A stretch of DNA of 40,325 nucleotides, from assembly GCA_024698865.1 (NCBI GenBank), contig JAILQS010000172.1:1-40325 (forward strand), given 5' to 3'. The DNA comes from Lachnospiraceae bacterium (GTDB taxonomy: Bacteria > Bacillota > Clostridia > Lachnospirales > Lachnospiraceae). The translations under genes were made by a program, and so were the position numbers. This document shows positions 24,140-33,501 of the stretch, in pieces. Below the pieces are notes generated by a model. It made no database searches, had not been told where the DNA came from, and worked only from the letters and a program-made list of their open reading frames with translations. Numbering within the stretch: the first letter of the stretch is position 1; each line of letters opens with the position of its first letter.

Positions 24140-24168
24140 TTGCTAAATTATAAGGATTTGTTTATAAT
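24140..24168 (+). promoter_or_regulatory. Sigma-A-type promoter of the 590-aa secreted protein
   Basis: TTGCTA (24140-24145), 17 bp, TATAAT (24163-24168), about 60 bp before the ATG at 24229. Confidence 0.7.
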
Positions 24169-24228
24169 TATAAAATGGATTAAACATAACGCAAAACTAT
24201 TTTGAAGTTTTAAAGGAGGGTTTACAAT

Positions 24229-26001
24229 ATGAAGAAGTTTATAAGAGTAGTTTTAATGTTATTGTTAACTTTGGTTGGCGGGGTGTATTTAGTGCCATCT
24301 GCCAATGCAGCAACACCGGCTTCACCGATAAGCGGGAACGGAACACAGGCGAATCCTTATATCGTATCTTTATCAGATTACGGTGATTTTGAGTATACAC
24401 ATTCGTCCGGTTCTACCCACTATTATAGCGTAACCTTTGCAAAAGAAGGCGTGTTTGAATTGAAAGCAGGCGAGTATACAGGAACATTTTATCTTAATGG
24501 TAATAATCTGTATGCGAACTATTCACAGGTTGCGGTAACTGCAAATTCAACTGTTACCATTAAAAATGTAGCAACCGCCAAAACCAGAATCATTTACAGT
24601 CCTTCTACAAAGTATAAGACCAAAGAAGATGCTTTGGATCTGACAACATGCAGAAGCGCACAGGCGGTATCTATTCCACAGGGAGCAGAGAAGTATGGAG
24701 AAGCGTGGTACAAATTCACGATTACACAACCGTCTACCATTGAGTTCGAGCCGTATAATACAAGTGCGATTTATGGCTTCTTAAAAGCAGACGGAACAAC
24801 ACCGGCACTTACACAAAGAAATTTTTACTCCAAATTAGGTTATGATGGACCATCCGGCGGTTACAGCTATTTTACGGACCTCGATCACAATATTTTCTTC
24901 CCAACCAACACCTATGATATTTCCTACGCAAATGAAAACAGAGATAAATGGGAAGATGGTAAGGCAAAAGTTTCTTTCTACGAAGCAGGCACTTATTACA
25001 TTAATATGCGAGGCGGTACAATAGGTAAAAACTACGACCGTGGTTTTAAGAGTTTCTTAATCAGACCATACAGACCGATTACAGGACTTAAGTTCTCTCA
25101 GGGTAATACAATAAATGTAGTAGAAAATAAAAAAGGACAAAATGTAACAAATTATATCAAAGCGATTATTCCGGAAGATGCAGACGGCTTCCCATGTGCA
25201 GCCAGTTACAATACAAATGTATTCCAGATTACGTCAACAACACTGGGTGGCGGAACTGACAAAATGTCAGGTGTAGATTTCAAGAGCGATAGTTTTGGAA
25301 AATACACCATTGGTATTAAAGACGAAAGAGGTCAGGTTGTTGGAAGCTACGTAATCAATAATGTTCCAAGGCCATTTGTGGACTACACCGGTACCGGTTC
25401 ATCTAATTCTATTACGGTAAAGGGCGCAAGCGGTAACTCAGAGTCTGTAGCTGACTCTGTTAGAGTTTATATCAAAAAAGGCAGCAAATATGAACTTGCA
25501 GCTACCTGTAAAGGTTCAACTGCAACTGTTAAGAAACTGAAAGCAAATACAAAATATAGCATCAAACTTGCAAACTATGACAGTAAGAACAAAGTAGAAA
25601 GTGCATTAAGTAAGGCTTTTGTTGCCGGTACAGCTCCATCTGCCAAACCAACGATCAAGAGTGTAAAAAGTATCAAAATTACCAAAAATACCGGAACCCT
25701 TACCTATAATCCGGGCAAGTGGAATGAGTATAGAAAAAAATATACCTACTATGCCGCTTCCGGTAAGATTACAGTTGGAAAAGTTAAGGGTGCATCCCTT
25801 TACGAATATAACTTTGGTTATACCGGATGCCCGAACACAACCTCTAAGAATTCCAACGTTATGAGACTTTATAAAGGTGGCGATACAGCTGCTTCATGCA
25901 AGAAAACACTCAAACTGAAATGTCGTGTTACAAAGAAATATTCCAATTCCTTTATTGCCTATGGCTCATGGGGAAAAACCAAAAAAGTAAAAATCAAATA
26001 A
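24229..26001 (+). CDS. Secreted protein of unknown function with pre-peptidase-like and Fn3-like domains
   Basis: The product has 590 residues; AAAGGAGGG is followed by the ATG. The signal peptide is MKKFIRVVLMLLLTLVGGVY to ANAA (~1-28). Two beta-rich segments follow: one from GNGTQANPYIVSLSDYG to ~115, and one from EAWYKFTITQPSTIEFEPY to ~280 that ends AGTYYINMRGG. They resemble bacterial pre-peptidase C-terminal (PPC) domains, which are small jelly-roll modules. A further Ig-like part and an Fn3-like part (~390-465, RVYIKKGSKYELAATCKG) lead to a lysine-rich end, KTKKVKIK. There is no catalytic motif and no cell-wall anchor. It has its own promoter and a strong terminator. I do not recognise a named family for the full protein. 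Confidence 0.75.
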   Translation: MKKFIRVVLMLLLTLVGGVYLVPSANAATPASPISGNGTQANPYIVSLSDYGDFEYTHSSGSTHYYSVTFAKEGVFELKAGEYTGTFYLNGNNLYANYSQVAVTANSTVTIKNVATAKTRIIYSPSTKYKTKEDALDLTTCRSAQAVSIPQGAEKYGEAWYKFTITQPSTIEFEPYNTSAIYGFLKADGTTPALTQRNFYSKLGYDGPSGGYSYFTDLDHNIFFPTNTYDISYANENRDKWEDGKAKVSFYEAGTYYINMRGGTIGKNYDRGFKSFLIRPYRPITGLKFSQGNTINVVENKKGQNVTNYIKAIIPEDADGFPCAASYNTNVFQITSTTLGGGTDKMSGVDFKSDSFGKYTIGIKDERGQVVGSYVINNVPRPFVDYTGTGSSNSITVKGASGNSESVADSVRVYIKKGSKYELAATCKGSTATVKKLKANTKYSIKLANYDSKNKVESALSKAFVAGTAPSAKPTIKSVKSIKITKNTGTLTYNPGKWNEYRKKYTYYAASGKITVGKVKGASLYEYNFGYTGCPNTTSKNSNVMRLYKGGDTAASCKKTLKLKCRVTKKYSNSFIAYGSWGKTKKVKIK

Positions 26002-26018
26002 CAGAATATAAGGCTACG

Positions 26019-26057
26019 ATATCCCGCAGTATAAATGTGTACTGCGGGATATTTTTT
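26019..26057 (+). terminator. Strong Rho-independent terminator
   Basis: ATATCCCGCAGTA (26019-26031) and TACTGCGGGATAT (26040-26052) form a perfect 13-bp stem with an 8-base loop, followed by TTTTT. Confidence 0.92.
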
Positions 26058-26071
26058 GCACGTTACATTCC

Positions 26072-26100
26072 TTGCGTTTTCGCCTTTTAAAAGGTATAAT
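26072..26100 (+). promoter_or_regulatory. Sigma-A-type promoter of uppP
   Basis: TTGCGT (26072-26077), 17 bp, consensus TATAAT (26095-26100), about 75 bp before uppP. Confidence 0.75.
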
Positions 26101-26176
26101 TAATTAGTTATTTGCATAAAAATATTTGATAAAAACGAGTGCAAATACAAGAGTGAAATGAAATGGGAGGACAATT

Positions 26177-27055
26177 ATGGAACTTTGGAAAGCATTAGTT
26201 ATGGGAGTGATTCAGGGGATTGCTGAGTTTTTACCGATCAGTAGTTCCGGACATCTTGCAATTTTCAAACATATTTTGCATCTGGACTTAGAGTCCGGCG
26301 GAATGATGTTTGATATTCTTTTGCATGTAGGAACGCTGCTTGCGGTTTTTGTAGTATTTTATAAAGATATTTGGGAATTGATTATGGAAGGAATCGGCAT
26401 TGTAATCGATTTTTTCAAAAATGTAGGGCGATTTTTTCAAAATCTTTTATCCAAAGATAAAAAAGAGTATATTCGCATCGTAGATTCTGAGTATCGCAAA
26501 TTTGTTATGCTCGTTATTGTATCCACCATTCCAACCGGAGTTATCGGATACCTTGGAAAGGATATCATTGAACGTGCAGGACAGACCTTGTTGATACCGG
26601 GACTTTGTCTTTTGGCTACAGCGGTTTTGTTGGTTATCGCAGATCGATTTAATCAGGGAACCAATAAGCCGGACCGGATTTCCTATTCGGATGCGGCAAT
26701 TGTCGGTTGCTCTCAAGGAATAGCTACTTTACCGGGATTATCACGTTCCGGAACAACAATCGCCATAAGCTTACTGCTTGGATTTGATAAGAATTTTGCA
26801 GTGAAATATTCCTTCATTATGTCAATTCCGGCGATTATGGGCGCAGCAGTGTTGGATTTGAAAGATATCCAGGCAGCGTCGTTACCTGCACATGTATGGT
26901 TTAATTATTTAGCCGGAACAGTAGTTGCTGCTATTGTTGGTTACATCTGTATTAAAACCATGCTTGTGATTGTAAGAGGAAAGAAATTTACCTTCTTTTC
27001 CATTTACTGTTTTATCGTTGGTATCATTGCAATTGTTGCATATTTTCTTCTTTAA
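26177..27055 (+). CDS. uppP: Undecaprenyl-diphosphatase
   Basis: UppP (BacA) removes a phosphate from undecaprenyl diphosphate at the membrane so the lipid carrier can be reused for peptidoglycan synthesis; high levels give bacitracin resistance. The product has 292 residues, and TGGGAGGA lies before the ATG. The two signature loops are present: GIAEFLPISSSGH (~14-26) and LPGLSRSGTTIA (~184-195), holding the conserved Glu, His, Ser and Arg residues. Seven or eight hydrophobic helices can be traced. A charged insert between helices (LLSKDKKEYIRIVDSEYRK) is somewhat longer than usual. The translocase gene begins 41 bp downstream without a terminator, so the two may share a transcript. Confidence 0.95.
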   Translation: MELWKALVMGVIQGIAEFLPISSSGHLAIFKHILHLDLESGGMMFDILLHVGTLLAVFVVFYKDIWELIMEGIGIVIDFFKNVGRFFQNLLSKDKKEYIRIVDSEYRKFVMLVIVSTIPTGVIGYLGKDIIERAGQTLLIPGLCLLATAVLLVIADRFNQGTNKPDRISYSDAAIVGCSQGIATLPGLSRSGTTIAISLLLGFDKNFAVKYSFIMSIPAIMGAAVLDLKDIQAASLPAHVWFNYLAGTVVAAIVGYICIKTMLVIVRGKKFTFFSIYCFIVGIIAIVAYFLL

Positions 27056-27096
27056 TCGAAGGGCTCAAATAATCAGAAAGTTGGTGTAGGTCTTTT

Positions 27097-29832
27097 ATGG
27101 CTCAGAATACAAAGAATAAACGGACGAATTCTTCCAATACCGGAAAGAATTCCAAGTCAAATACATCATCGCGTACGAAAGCTTCCGGTGCTAATCGCAA
27201 GAAGAGTAGCCGGTCAGGCACTAACGCCAGAAGAACTTCCAAGAGAAGTCCTGTTTTGGATGAAGTTATCGTAATAATCGCGTTTGTTATAACAATACTT
27301 GTGTACTTAAGTGAGTTGAATCTGGGTGGAGTGATCGGCAAATTTGTCTCTTCATTTTTGTTTGGACTCACAGGTATGATGGCATATATTATTCCACTTG
27401 CGGTTTTTGTGATGATTGCGTTCTCTGTTATGAATAAAAAGAATCGCGAAATTCGTATCAAAAATATTTGCGCAGGCGTTTTACTGCTTGCAATATCCAT
27501 GTTGCTTGGACTTTTGGCTAAGCCGGTAAAACCGGAATTTAAAATACTGGATTATTATACCTATGCAGCGCAAAGTCACAAAAGTGGTGGTTTGATTGGC
27601 GGGGTATTATCAAACCTGTTGTCCATCGGAATTGGCGAAGCAGGCGCATATGTGCTGCTTAGCGGCATCAGTCTGATTGCGATTATGTTTATCAGTGAGC
27701 GTTTATTATTTGCGGGACTTCACAAACGATATGTGCAGTACAAAAAGAACAGACGTGAACGTACCGTCTTTGATGAAGATGAACTGTTGGAAGATTACGA
27801 TATTGTAGATGATGAGGACTATGTTTCTGCGACGAGACCGCAGGTTCTGGATCGACCACGCCTGAAACTTCCGTTTTATAATTTCACGAGTGAATCAGAC
27901 GAGGCAGATGACGTAGCAACTGCTAAGGAAGACCTCAAATTTTCCAAAAAGAAAAAGGCAGATTCCACTGCCGATACTGAAGTATCCAAAGATTCCGGTA
28001 CTGCTATGGAATTTAAGAATCCTATGTATGGTGTTGTACCTCAATTTGAAGTGTACGAGGACGAACTTAACAAGAAATTCCATGCCGGAGATGATATGCC
28101 TTCCGTAGCTTTGGATGATTGCGAGGTGACGGTTGACAATCCAAACTTCAAACCGGATACCGATTTTGGCTCGGATTTACAGACAGAAGCGGATATTGTG
28201 AACGTGCCACAAAAAGAAATTGAAGTTCAAGAAGCGATGCCGGAACAGACTACAAAAGATGTTGAGAATATCGAAATTGTAAATAGCCGTAGCAATGAAA
28301 AAATGCAAGAGGATTTGGCCCTTTCCAAAAAGGCGGACAAGCCAAAAGAAGACAAGAAAACACGTTACAAGTTTCCTTCGCTGGAGTTACTCAGCAAACC
28401 AAAAGGCAAAGATACTGCCATCAGTAACAATGAATTAAATCATACGGCGCAGTTATTGAAATCCACACTCGACAGTTTCGGTGTCAGCGTGGAAGTGAAA
28501 AATGTAAGCTGTGGACCGACGGTTACCAGATACGAGTTACAGCCGGCACAGGGGGTTAAAGTCAGTCGAATTACCAGCTTATCCGACGATATCAAACTAA
28601 GTCTTGCAGCTGCGGACATTCGAATTGAGGCTCCGATTCCGGGCAAATCTGCCGTAGGTATTGAAGTGCCAAACGCAACGAATTCCCAGGTTTATTTAAG
28701 AACTTTACTCCAAAGCAAGGACTTTTCGGACAGTGATAAAAATATCGCATTTGCGGTTGGTAAAGACATCGGTGGCAAGACAGTAGTAACGGATATTGCA
28801 AAGATGCCACACCTTTTAATTGCGGGGGCAACCGGTTCCGGTAAATCCGTATGTATTAATACATTGATTATGAGTATTTTATACAAAGCGCATCCGGAAG
28901 ATGTAAAATTGATTATGATTGACCCCAAAGTCGTAGAACTTAGTGTTTATAACGGAATTCCACACTTGTTGATTCCGGTTGTTACCGATCCAAAGAAAGC
29001 ATCTGCAGCGCTTAATTGGGCAGTTGCCGAGATGACAGATCGTTATAAGAAGTTTGCAGAACTTGGAGTACGTGAAATCAAAGGTTACAACAAAAAAGTA
29101 GAGACGGTACAGGATATCGATCACAAAGAAGAATTCAAGAAACTTCCGCAGATTGTTATTATTGTAGATGAGCTTGCGGATCTGATGATGGTAGCACCGG
29201 GAGAAGTGGAAAATGCAATCTGCCGTCTGGCGCAGTTAGCAAGAGCAGCAGGTATTCATCTGGTAATTGCAACCCAGAGACCTTCGGTTAACGTTATCAC
29301 CGGTGTTATTAAGGCAAATATTCCTTCCCGAATTGCATTTGCCGTATCTTCTGCAGTCGATTCGCGTACTATTTTGGACAGTGGTGGAGCAGAAAAATTG
29401 CTTGGAAAAGGAGATATGCTGTTCTTCCCATCCGGCTATCCAAAACCGGTTCGTGTACAGGGCGCATTTGTATCAGACAAGGAAGTAATGGATGTTGTTG
29501 ATTTCCTGAATACGCAGACCGTTGAAAGCGAATACAGCAAAACTGTATCTGAACAAATTGAGTCAGCACAATCTGCAGTGGAAGTTGCAGGCCCTGGTGG
29601 AGAGGATAATGGCAGGGATGAATACTACGTCGATGCTGCCAAATTTATTATAGAAAAAGATAAAGCAAGTATTGGTATGTTACAAAGATCATTTCGAATT
29701 GGCTTCAACAGAGCTGCCCGTATAATGGATCAGCTCGCCGACGCCGGAGTGGTTGGTCCGGAAGAGGGCACCAAACCACGTAAGATACTTATGACATTGG
29801 AAGAGTTTATGCAAACCCTCGAGTCAGAATAA
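27097..29832 (+). CDS. ftsK: DNA translocase of the SpoIIIE/FtsK family
   Basis: The product has 911 residues. It pumps double-stranded DNA through the closing septum. A basic, Asn/Ser-rich start (~1-50) precedes four hydrophobic helices (~53-205), then a long acidic linker (~215-440). The motor follows: alpha and beta domains with Walker [13 protein letters not shown] (~577-588), Walker [13 protein letters not shown] (~685-696) and [12 protein letters not shown]. The C-terminal gamma winged helix is [20 protein letters not shown] (~851-870), which reads polar DNA sequences. The ribosome binding site is poor (GTAGGT) and no better start is seen. In Clostridia the same protein may serve both chromosome segregation and sporulation, so spoIIIE is an equally valid name. 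Confidence 0.95.
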   Translation: MAQNTKNKRTNSSNTGKNSKSNTSSRTKASGANRKKSSRSGTNARRTSKRSPVLDEVIVIIAFVITILVYLSELNLGGVIGKFVSSFLFGLTGMMAYIIPLAVFVMIAFSVMNKKNREIRIKNICAGVLLLAISMLLGLLAKPVKPEFKILDYYTYAAQSHKSGGLIGGVLSNLLSIGIGEAGAYVLLSGISLIAIMFISERLLFAGLHKRYVQYKKNRRERTVFDEDELLEDYDIVDDEDYVSATRPQVLDRPRLKLPFYNFTSESDEADDVATAKEDLKFSKKKKADSTADTEVSKDSGTAMEFKNPMYGVVPQFEVYEDELNKKFHAGDDMPSVALDDCEVTVDNPNFKPDTDFGSDLQTEADIVNVPQKEIEVQEAMPEQTTKDVENIEIVNSRSNEKMQEDLALSKKADKPKEDKKTRYKFPSLELLSKPKGKDTAISNNELNHTAQLLKSTLDSFGVSVEVKNVSCGPTVTRYELQPAQGVKVSRITSLSDDIKLSLAAADIRIEAPIPGKSAVGIEVPNATNSQVYLRTLLQSKDFSDSDKNIAFAVGKDIGGKTVVTDIAKMPHLLIAGATGSGKSVCINTLIMSILYKAHPEDVKLIMIDPKVVELSVYNGIPHLLIPVVTDPKKASAALNWAVAEMTDRYKKFAELGVREIKGYNKKVETVQDIDHKEEFKKLPQIVIIVDELADLMMVAPGEVENAICRLAQLARAAGIHLVIATQRPSVNVITGVIKANIPSRIAFAVSSAVDSRTILDSGGAEKLLGKGDMLFFPSGYPKPVRVQGAFVSDKEVMDVVDFLNTQTVESEYSKTVSEQIESAQSAVEVAGPGGEDNGRDEYYVDAAKFIIEKDKASIGMLQRSFRIGFNRAARIMDQLADAGVVGPEEGTKPRKILMTLEEFMQTLESE

Positions 29833-29854
29833 ACAGATTGGATATACATATCAG

Positions 29855-29873
29855 ATACCTTTAGAACAGGTAT
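29855..29873. terminator. Small hairpin between convergent genes
   Basis: ATACCT and AGGTAT pair around TTAGAAC in the 44 bp between the translocase and the minus-strand ATP-grasp gene. The stem is short and no T-run follows, so termination here is only possible, not shown. Confidence 0.25.
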
Positions 29874-29876
29874 AAG

Positions 29877-30815
29877 TTACGATTCAAACATTTTGCCAAG
29901 GGCATCCTTATAGATTCCCTTGGCTATTTTTCTGTAAGACGCATTTTCACCGGAAAGGTATTCCATCATAACACCGCAATTAATTTCCATTACTTTCAGT
30001 CCTTCTTCGGTATCGACAATATCGACGGAAGCAAAGCGGATTCCCACTTTGGAAACTGCAGATAACGCAAGCGCAGACAATTTTTCAATCATATCTGCAT
30101 CTTTTACAATCATTGGCGTAGCACCCTGCCCAAGATTATGTTTCCAGTTCAGGTAGAATTTTTCGCCGGGTTCTAAAACTTTTGAAAGTTTGGAGTCGGA
30201 TATCTTAGGAAATGCATGGATTGCGCCGTTGCTGTAGGCAGCTGCTATCAGATGACGCAAGGTTTGTTTGCCGTCTCCGAGAACAAATTGACGCTCCTTT
30301 GAATAAACCAGTCGAATGGTTCCATCCAGTACAATCAGCCGGTATTCTTCACGAATCGAGACATAAGGACTGACAGCAACAGCGGGAGTCGTTGCCATCA
30401 ATCGTTGAATGATATTTTCAAATTCCAGCCGGTTATGTGCCAGATAAACACTGTCACCCCCGGTTCCGTTATTATCTTTACATACAAGTGTTTTATGTTG
30501 TTCGAATAATGAAATCAGTTTCTCCCAGTTGCCTTTCGGGTCAGCATAGCGCATATCCAGACACGTCAAAAAACAATAATGTGGGATGTGAGGAATCCCT
30601 GCAAGTGCCAACACTTCGCTTGTAGTACATTTGTCATTACAAAGCTGTGCAGCAGACGCTTTATTTAGACCAAACTGGTAGCCAAATATGTAGGCAGTCT
30701 TATCATTCTTTTCCAATTGAAATACCCATCCGTCCGAAAGAGCAGTATAGGCAATTCCTTCTTCTTCCCATATTTCTTTTAATAATTTCACATAGTTGGT
30801 AGCATAGTTACTCAT
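29877..30815 (-). CDS. ATP-grasp ligase-like protein of unknown substrate
   Basis: Two starts are possible: ATG 30824 (MKNMSN) or ATG 30815 (MSNYATN). The second has GAAGGA eight bases upstream and is preferred, giving 312 residues. ATP-grasp features are LVCKDNNGTGGDSVYL (ATP-binding lysine and glycine loop, ~114-129), SIREEYRLIVLDGTIRLVYS (~175-194) and VMEINCGVMMEY (metal-binding Glu and Asn, ~280-291). These resemble RimK/cyanophycin-synthetase-like and glutathione-synthetase-type enzymes, which join an acid to an amine using ATP. The first ~90 residues carry no known motif. The gene stands alone on the minus strand with its own promoter and a hairpin leader. No peptide precursor or exporter lies nearby to suggest a product. 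Confidence 0.8.
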   Translation of the reverse strand: MSNYATNYVKLLKEIWEEEGIAYTALSDGWVFQLEKNDKTAYIFGYQFGLNKASAAQLCNDKCTTSEVLALAGIPHIPHYCFLTCLDMRYADPKGNWEKLISLFEQHKTLVCKDNNGTGGDSVYLAHNRLEFENIIQRLMATTPAVAVSPYVSIREEYRLIVLDGTIRLVYSKERQFVLGDGKQTLRHLIAAAYSNGAIHAFPKISDSKLSKVLEPGEKFYLNWKHNLGQGATPMIVKDADMIEKLSALALSAVSKVGIRFASVDIVDTEEGLKVMEINCGVMMEYLSGENASYRKIAKGIYKDALGKMFES

Positions 30816-30825
30816 ATTTTTCATC

Positions 30826-30846
30826 CTTCGATTAAGGTAATCGAAG
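30826..30846 (-). promoter_or_regulatory. Hairpin between a strong Shine-Dalgarno and the ATP-grasp start codon
   Basis: On the minus strand CTTCGATTA-CCT-TAATCGAAG is a perfect 9-bp stem with a three-base loop. AAGGAGG lies immediately before it and the two candidate ATG codons immediately after. The strong AAGGAGG is too far from either ATG in linear sequence but would be brought close by the hairpin. A weaker GAAGGA overlaps the 3' arm and serves the ATG at 30815. Confidence 0.7.
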
Positions 30847-30880
30847 CCTCCTTAATTCGTATGTTCTAATCTTCTCAAAC

Positions 30881-30909
30881 AATATAGCACAGCAGTTCAT
30901 TATATTCAA
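30881..30909 (-). promoter_or_regulatory. Sigma-A-type promoter of the ATP-grasp gene
   Basis: On the minus strand TTGAAT (30909-30904) is followed by 17 bp and TATATT (30886-30881). The leader to the start codon is roughly 55-65 bases and includes the hairpin at 30826-30846. Confidence 0.7.
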
Positions 30910-31081
30910 ATCAAATCAGAAAAACATATATTTCCCGTTACGGAATAGTGGTGTGTATTAATTGGTGACATGTAGAAAACTTGAGAAAATTTTATACGCA
31001 CTATGCGAAAAAAACATAAAGAAAGTATGATGAATTTATGTTAAAATTCGCACAGTAACAAAAATGATGAGGAGAGTTGAA

Positions 31082-33334
31082 ATGAAAAACGTAATTTATG
31101 AACAAATCAAAGCATCAATGCACAAAGTACTTTCATTGATGCTTGTAGTTGTGCTTTGCATAACTACAGCCAGAGTGGCAGATGCTGCCACAGTATCTGC
31201 TAATGTAACAATGGACAAATCCAGCTACGTTGCAGGGGAGGAACATGTAATTTCCTACGACCATTTATCCGGTTCCGCTAGATGGTGGGCAGTTTACAAA
31301 CGTACGGATATTCCGGGAATAGCCGGAGTGACATCTAAGATGTGGGCCTATATGAATGGGGAAAATGGCACCATCCGTTTCAGTGATGCAGACAGTTCGA
31401 GCGAATGTACCTGGAGTAACTTACCGATTGGCGAATACAAGCTTTGTCTTTTTGGGGATGAATCCAAGAACAATAATGGTGAGTATACGGTCAAAGCAGA
31501 ATGTTATTTTACTATTGTTGCAGGAAATGCACCGGCAGCACCACTTAGTGTCACATACGAAAGAAGTTCAGTAAGAAAAGGGGTTGCAGACGGTAAAGTA
31601 ACGATTACCAATGCGGAAAGTAATGATATTGATACTTACGCATTGTACTGGGGAAATAACGAAGGTCCGTTTGAAGGATATGATCCGATTCTTGTAAGTG
31701 CAAACAAGACCGGAACAACAGAGTATGAATTCCTTGCAAATATGGCAATTCCGGATAATACAACGAAACTGTATGCGTTTTCCAAAAAAGGTAACGCAGT
31801 ATCTTTAACGGGCGCAAGTGTAGCGGTAGATAAAAACGCCGTATATAACGGCAGTGAAAAGCCATATTTAAAATTCACGGTAATGTCAGATTTACACGTA
31901 CAGGCAGACCCTGGATTTTTACACAATGTACATTTGAAAAAAGCGTTAAATGATATTGTTACAAATGCTCCTGACAGTGATGCAATTGTTTGCGTCGGAG
32001 ACATTACTGACTTTGGACAGTCGGAGCAGTATGCGCAGTTAAAGAGCATTTTTAAAAGTGTAAAAGGATTACCGGAAGTGGTATTTACTGCCGGCAACCA
32101 CGAATTCAGAGATGATACCGGATATGATGCACAGGTAAAACGTTTCCTTGATTTTACCGGATATGACAATATCTATTATTCAACAGAATTTGCCGGCTGT
32201 ACCTTTGTTGTATGTGGTACAGAGACAACACAAAAGGGAGAAGAGAAATGGAATCATTCCTGTCATTTTAGTGAGGAACAGATTGCGTGGCTGGATAAGA
32301 CATTAGAAGAGGCTTGTGCCAAAGATAAGCCGGTATTCTTATTCAATCATCAGCCGCTTTATGATACAACTTCCGGCTCACTGGAAGGTCAGAATTGGGA
32401 TGGTATTCGTGAAAATGATGAGGTTAGAGCAATTCTTGATAAATATCCTACCGTAACAATGTTTACCGGACATACTCACTGGGAATTGGAAGCTATTCGT
32501 CAGTTCTTCAACGGTAACGGAGTATCCTTCTCTGCATTTAATGACGGTAGTGTCGGATACCTTTGGACAGATGAAGACAAACATAAAGAAGGAAGCACCG
32601 GATTATATGTTGAAGTATACGGAGACAGAATTCTTGTCAAAGGAAGAAACTTTGATGACGGACACTGGGTTACAAAGGCACAGTTTATCGTAGATTATGA
32701 TAAAGTTCTTAATCTGAAAAAAACAAAAGAAAATGTTGCTGCACTGAAGTCTAAAAACGACAGCAAAACCGTTGCAAAGGCGTTAGTTGCAGAAACAGAA
32801 AAATTATATGCTTCCCTTACAAAAGAGCAGAAAAAGCTGGTAGTTGACTATGATAAGATAACTGCTGCCGCAAAAGCACTGATTGGCACCTACGACAAAA
32901 CCATTCGTGTAAGTAATGGTGCTGTTTATCTTGGAGATACGCTGCTTAAAAACCAGAAGGTTACAATTGGCGGAAAAGTTTATATTACAGATGCAGCCGG
33001 AAAGATAATCAAAAACAAAGTGATTACATTTAACAAGACACTTATGGCGCTTGATAAAAACGGTCAGATTGTGAAAAACAAGCTGGTTACCATCAACAAA
33101 AAGAAATATATCTGTGACAAGGCCGGTAAAGTTTTAAAGGGCAATAAACTTGTGAAATTTGCCAAGAAAAACTATATCGTAGATAAAAACGGCGTTGTTG
33201 CACAGGGCAAATGGATGAAACTCAAAGGTAAAAAATACTATGCCGAAAAAACCGGTGTTCTTGTATGCAATAAGACAAAGAAAATCGGCAAAAAGAAATA
33301 TACATTCAATAAAAAATGCGTTTGCGTGAAATAA
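31082..33334 (+). CDS. Secreted metallophosphoesterase with C-terminal wall-binding-like repeats
   Basis: The ORF track starts at 31064, but GATGAGGAGAG lies in that stretch and the ATG at 31082 is correctly spaced, giving 750 residues. The signal peptide ends near VADA (~34). Two Ig-like segments follow (~35-255). The calcineurin-type domain (~262-470) carries all metal motifs: VMSDLHV, CVGDITDFG, FTAGNHEF, LFNHQPLY and FTGHTHWE. After a helical linker, residues ~615-750 are Lys/Gly/Tyr-rich repeats (GKVYITDAAGKIIKNK, KKYICDKAGKVLKGNK, KKYYAEKTGVLV), which resemble choline-binding-type cell-wall repeats. They probably hold the enzyme on the wall without covalent attachment. The substrate could be a nucleotide, a phospholipid head group or a wall phosphate; sequence alone does not decide. 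30910-31081 holds no clear promoter. Confidence 0.87.
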   Translation: MKNVIYEQIKASMHKVLSLMLVVVLCITTARVADAATVSANVTMDKSSYVAGEEHVISYDHLSGSARWWAVYKRTDIPGIAGVTSKMWAYMNGENGTIRFSDADSSSECTWSNLPIGEYKLCLFGDESKNNNGEYTVKAECYFTIVAGNAPAAPLSVTYERSSVRKGVADGKVTITNAESNDIDTYALYWGNNEGPFEGYDPILVSANKTGTTEYEFLANMAIPDNTTKLYAFSKKGNAVSLTGASVAVDKNAVYNGSEKPYLKFTVMSDLHVQADPGFLHNVHLKKALNDIVTNAPDSDAIVCVGDITDFGQSEQYAQLKSIFKSVKGLPEVVFTAGNHEFRDDTGYDAQVKRFLDFTGYDNIYYSTEFAGCTFVVCGTETTQKGEEKWNHSCHFSEEQIAWLDKTLEEACAKDKPVFLFNHQPLYDTTSGSLEGQNWDGIRENDEVRAILDKYPTVTMFTGHTHWELEAIRQFFNGNGVSFSAFNDGSVGYLWTDEDKHKEGSTGLYVEVYGDRILVKGRNFDDGHWVTKAQFIVDYDKVLNLKKTKENVAALKSKNDSKTVAKALVAETEKLYASLTKEQKKLVVDYDKITAAAKALIGTYDKTIRVSNGAVYLGDTLLKNQKVTIGGKVYITDAAGKIIKNKVITFNKTLMALDKNGQIVKNKLVTINKKKYICDKAGKVLKGNKLVKFAKKNYIVDKNGVVAQGKWMKLKGKKYYAEKTGVLVCNKTKKIGKKKYTFNKKCVCVK

Positions 33335-33353
33335 AGAAAGAATCCTAAAGAAC

Positions 33354-33389
33354 AAAAGAAAGCTGATCGCTAAGCGTCAGCTTTCTTTT
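33354..33389 (+). terminator. Terminator after the metallophosphoesterase gene
   Basis: AAAAGAAAGCTGA (33354-33366) pairs with TCAGCTTTCTTTT (33377-33389) around ten bases; the T-rich end is part of the stem and continues. Confidence 0.85.
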
Positions 33390-33405
33390 ATATTGAAAAA
33401 TCTTC

Positions 33406-33433
33406 TTTCATTTATGCGTATTTGCGTTATAAT
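33406..33433 (+). promoter_or_regulatory. Possible promoter of fhs
   Basis: A consensus TATAAT at 33428-33433 is correctly placed about 70 bp before fhs, but the -35 (TTTCAT, 16-bp spacing) is poor. A CAGGAT/ATCCTG mini-hairpin lies in the leader. No tetrahydrofolate riboswitch could be recognised. Confidence 0.45.
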
Positions 33434-33501
33434 GTATATATCGCAAAAAATCAGGATGATGTATCCTGTTAAAAACGGAACAAAACGGAGGATTGTTAAT
33501 T

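Noticed and set aside
33390-33501. Tetrahydrofolate riboswitch before fhs
   Set aside because: Only a small CAGGAT/ATCCTG hairpin is found, and the leader is too short for the known structure.
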